DNA of 64,000 nt from Rotaria sordida (lineage: Eukaryota; Rotifera; Eurotatoria; Philodinida; Philodinidae): the NCBI GenBank assembly GCA_905250125.1, contig CAJNOL010000887.1:1-64000 (forward strand), given 5' to 3'. Position numbers and translations under genes: made by a program. The notes below the pieces were generated by a model. The model had not been told where the DNA came from. It saw only the letters and a program-made list of their open reading frames with translations, and ran no database searches. The number at the start of each line of letters is the position of its first letter. Position 1 is the first letter of the stretch. Positions 60,490 to 64,000 of the stretch are shown one piece after another.

Positions 60490-63400
60490 CTCCAACCTCA
60501 ACAAAATATTTGAATAGTTGTTTAATGTGAAATATTCCTCGATCGAGTCATCACCAACACTGCAATCAAAATAACATATTCCTTTCAACAGGAACAAAAT
60601 ATTTAAATAGTACTTTAATATGAACTGTTCCTTGATCGAGTGTACTTCAACGACGGCATCACAACCAAACGATTGCTTGGAATTGAACTAAATAGCCAAA
60701 TAGGTGTTTAGTGCACGTTATTTGTTAAGTAAGTCTTTTCTGATGATATAATAAACTGTCATTTTTTGGTGGGAATTGAAGGCAGTATTTGAATAGCTCT
60801 TTTCTATAAGTTGTTCCTCGAGCGAATGTCTCTCAATAATCGAATCAAACCTGAATATTTTCTTGGCATCGAACATAATTGCCAAGTAGGTGCTCGATAT
60901 GAGTTATTCATTAAGCGAGTGTTTTCTGATGGTATACTCAAGTACTATTCTCTGCTTGCGACTCAACAAAATAGTCCAATACATATCTGATACAGGCTAT
61001 TCGTTAAGTGAGTGTTTTCTAATGACATAATCAAGTACCATTCTTTCCATCGAACTTACCGATATACTAGGATACGTGTTTCATACAAGCTGCTTCACGC
61101 GCAAGTGTCCAGCGACGACCGAAACACAACCGAAAATTTCTTGGAATTGAAAATAATATTTGCTACGTTATTTAGTACGAGTCATTACTTTGCCTAGTGT
61201 TTTCTGATGACATAATTAAGTATCAATTCGTACATTCAATCCACGGAAATATACGGATAGTTATATAGTACGCATTGTTCCTTGAGAGAGTCTTCGTCGA
61301 CGATAGGATTAAGCCTGAATATTTGCGTATAATTCAGCGAAATAGACATATATGTGATTGATCTGAGTTATTCATTCATACAATGTTCTCGAATGATGTG
61401 GTCACGTACGATTGTTTGTTTCTAATTGTCGGAAATTTATGACTAGCTCTGTCATATACCAGGTTTCTCAAGCGGCTGTTTCTCAATCATGCAATGAACT
61501 GTGAAGATTTAGTTGGACCCGTACGAAATATTTTATGTCTTCCTTATTATCACTTATTCCTTCATCGAGTGTTCTGCGTTGAAATGACCACGAGCTAGTC
61601 TGTCATTTGCAACGAAGGATATACTGAAATAGCTTTATATCAGCTTTTCACTGCCGGAGACCTTGTCCACGATGGCCTTTAACTGGAACATTTGTTGAAA
61701 ATACAGCAAAATAGACACATAGGCGTTTTCTCTGAATTATTCCTTAACTCCGTCCTTCTGATGATATAATCAAGTGTTATTTTTTGCTTCGAATTGCAGC
61801 AAATATTTGAAAAGCTTTTTACAAGCGGTACATTTTCGAATGTTCGTCGATGATGGAATTTTACTGGAATATTTGCGTATAGTTCAGCGAAGTAGTCACA
61901 TAGGTGTTTCGCTTCAGTTATTCGTTGATTGAATGCTTCTGACTATATAATCAAATCTTATTGTTTACTTCGAATTCCAGAAAATATTTGAAAAGCTTTC
62001 TATGTGTGGTTCTTTCGGCTAGTGTTCGTCGATGATGGAATTTAACCGAAACATTTGCTGATAGTTCAGCGGACTAGTCACATAGGCGTTTGATATGAGT
62101 TGTTCGCTGATTGAGCGTTTTCTTCAATATCATCAAACATTATTGTTTCCTTCGAATTCCAAAACACATTTGAAAAGCTTCTTATGAGTGGTTTATCTGG
62201 CGAGTGCTCGCCGAAGTTAGAATTCAACCGAAACATTTGTTTAGAGTTCAGCGAAGTAGTCACATAGGTGTTTACTATGAATTAGTCATTGAATGAGTGT
62301 TTTTGACGATATAATCAAGTGTCGTTGTTTTCTTCGAAAGTCAGAAAATATTTGAAAAGTGTTTTATGAGTGGTTCATTTCATGAGCATTGGTCGACGAT
62401 CGAATTTAAGGGGAACATTTGCAAATACTACAACGAAATAGTGGAACAGGTGTTTTGTTTGAATTATTCCTTGTTTGAGAGTTTCCCATCCTGTAGCGAA
62501 ATGTCATTCCTTACTGCGAATTGCAGGAAATATTTGAAGAGCTTTTTCTGACCAGCTCTTTTGTCGAGTGTTGATCAATGACGGAATTTAACCGAACAAT
62601 TTGCTTACAGTTCAGCGTAATAATCCGATAGTTGTCTGCTACGAATTATTCGTTGGCTGAGTGTTGCTGACGCTATACCCAAGTATGTTTGTTTTACTTC
62701 GAACCGCAGGAAATATTTGAAAAGCTTTTTAGTATGGTTCATTGCACAAGTATTGGTCGAGGAGGAAATTTACTCGGAACATTTGCTTATAGTTGAGCGA
62801 AATAGTCAGATACGTGTTTTTTCTGACGAATTCGCTCATTGAGTGTTTTTGACGATATAATGAAGCGTCATTGTTTGTTTCGAATTGTACGACATATTTA
62901 AAAAGCTTTTTATTAGTTGTTCATTTGCCAAGTGTTCGTCGATGATGGAATTTAACTGAAATATTTGCTTATACTTTGGCGAAGTAGTCACATAGTTGTT
63001 TCCTATAAATTATTCGTTCATTGAGTGTATCTAACGACATAACCAAGTATCATTGTTTGCTCCGAATTCCCGAAAATATTTAAAAAACAATTTCTGGTTG
63101 GTTCTTTTCGCAAGTGTTGGTCGATGATGCAATTTCACTTGATAATTTCCTTATAGTTCAGCGAAGTAGTCACATATGTGTTTACTATGAATTATTCGTT
63201 GATTAAGTGTCTCTCACGATATAATCAAGTACCATTGTTTTCTTCGAAAGGCAGGAAATATTTGAAAAGCTTTTCGTCAGTGATTTATTTGGTGAGCGTT
63301 CGTAGACCATAGAATTTAACAGGAAGATTTTTTCCTACTTCAACGAAATAGTAGAACAGGTGTTTTGTTTAAATTATTCCATGATTGCGCGTTTTTCATG

Positions 63401-64000
63401 CTGTAATGAAGTGCCATTGTTAACTGAAAATTGCAGGAAACATTTGAAAAGATTATTATGTGTGATCAATTTGGCCAGTGCCCGTCTATGATAGACTTTA
63501 ACTGACACATTTATATTTTAATGAACTAGTCACATAGGCTTTTCCTATAAATTATTCGTTAATTTAATGGTTCTGACGATATAATGAAATGCGGTTGTTT
63601 GCTTCAAATTGCAGAAAAATATTTGAAAAGTTTTTTATGAATGGTTCCTTTGGGAAGTCTTCCTCGAGGATGGAATTTGACCCGAACAGTTGCTTATAGT
63701 TCAGCGAAATAGTAGAATAGGTGTGTAGTATGAATTATTCCTGGTTCAGTGTTTCTGATAATGTAATGAAGTGTCACAGTTTGCTTCGAATCACAGGAAG
63801 CATCTGAATAGCTTTTTATGACTGATTCATTTGACGAGTATTGGTCGATAATGGAATTCAACCGGAACATATGCTTATTGGTCAGCAACGTGGTCACATA
63901 GGTTTTTGATATGAGTTATTCGTTGATTGTATGCTTCGGACGGTATAATCAAGTGTAATTGTTTGCTTCGAATTCCTGAAAATATTTGAAAAGCAATTTC
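60490..64000. repeat. Tandem satellite array, about 180-bp unit, about 19 copies, open at the window end
   Basis: The marker ATATTTGAAAAGCTTTTT recurs near 61,804, 61,984, 62,165, 62,346, 62,529, 62,709, 62,887, 63,258, 63,436, 63,617 and 63,981, with spacing near 180 bp (one marker is degenerate near 63,070). Each unit has the same order of words: CGATGATGGAATTTAACCGA, then CATTTGCTTATAGTTCAGCG, then AAATAGTCACATAGGTGTTT, then GAATTATTCGTTGATTGAGTG, then GACGATATAATCAAGTGTCA, then TTGTTTGCTTCGAATTGCAG. Copies differ from each other by visible substitutions and small indels, and those before 61,400 are most diverged. Two 60-codon minus frames (62,078-62,263; 63,694-63,897) each span one unit and start alike (MTTSLNSKQMFRLNS, MTTLLTNKHMFRLNS). 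Stops and indels break the frame elsewhere, so I treat it as non-coding. Confidence 0.85.

Noticed and set aside
62078..63897. Minus-strand 60-codon frames as real genes.
   Set aside because: Each spans one satellite unit; stops and indels interrupt the frame in most other units, so coding function is unsupported.
1..64000. tRNA genes, CRISPR arrays, bacterial operons or transposase/reverse-transcriptase ORFs.
   Set aside because: No cloverleaf with a GGTTCGAATC-type loop, no spaced direct-repeat array and no such protein motif was seen; by eye I could still miss a single tRNA.

Overview
The window is animal nuclear DNA: A+T-rich, with split genes, short introns with GT/AG ends, poly-A signals and a 10-base N gap. 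Several traits together suggest a bdelloid rotifer: an R-S-E-type ADP-ribosyltransferase joined to a coiled coil, small Ly6, UNC93 and P450 family genes, decayed gene copies, and many small foldback elements whose arms resemble the TGTGGG telomere hexamer reported for bdelloids. This assignment is inference from gene families, not a database match.

Layout. 1-4,700 is mostly empty apart from a TATA-preceded Tyr/Pro micro-ORF. 4,725-11,092 (minus) is an 8-exon gene for a membrane-anchored ankyrin-repeat protein of 640 aa. 16,287-17,083 (plus) is a decayed gene for a mannose-6-phosphate-receptor-homology (MRH) membrane protein. 17,355-23,006 (minus) is an NAD locus: an ADP-ribosyltransferase with a coiled-coil tail, followed directly by an NMNAT-like NAD synthase. 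Splice phases allow the two to be one 682-aa fusion protein. 23,007-28,739 is gene-poor. 28,740-30,491 (plus) is a complete 5-exon cytochrome P450. 30,492-41,620 is a repeat-rich desert holding a 426-bp near-perfect foldback, a 2.7-kb element with long inverted arms, a foldback nested in it and an assembly gap. 41,621-43,489 (plus) is a single-exon GT61-like glycosyltransferase.

44,378-55,972 (minus) is a tight three-gene cluster in the order UNC93-like transporter, HPS1 (BLOC-3 subunit), Ly6/three-finger GPI protein, with gaps of only 124 and 143 bp. 55,973-60,490 has exon-like remnants and AT-rich DNA. 60,490-64,000 is a tandem array of about 180-bp units that runs off the end of the window.

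I rebuilt exon by exon the ankyrin, ART/NMNAT, P450, Ly6, HPS1 and UNC93 genes. In each, exon lengths and phases close to an exact open frame. Functionally, HPS1 (a Rab32/38 exchange-factor subunit in the known family), the MRH remnant and UNC93 point to endolysosomal trafficking. The ART/NMNAT locus couples NAD use and NAD synthesis.
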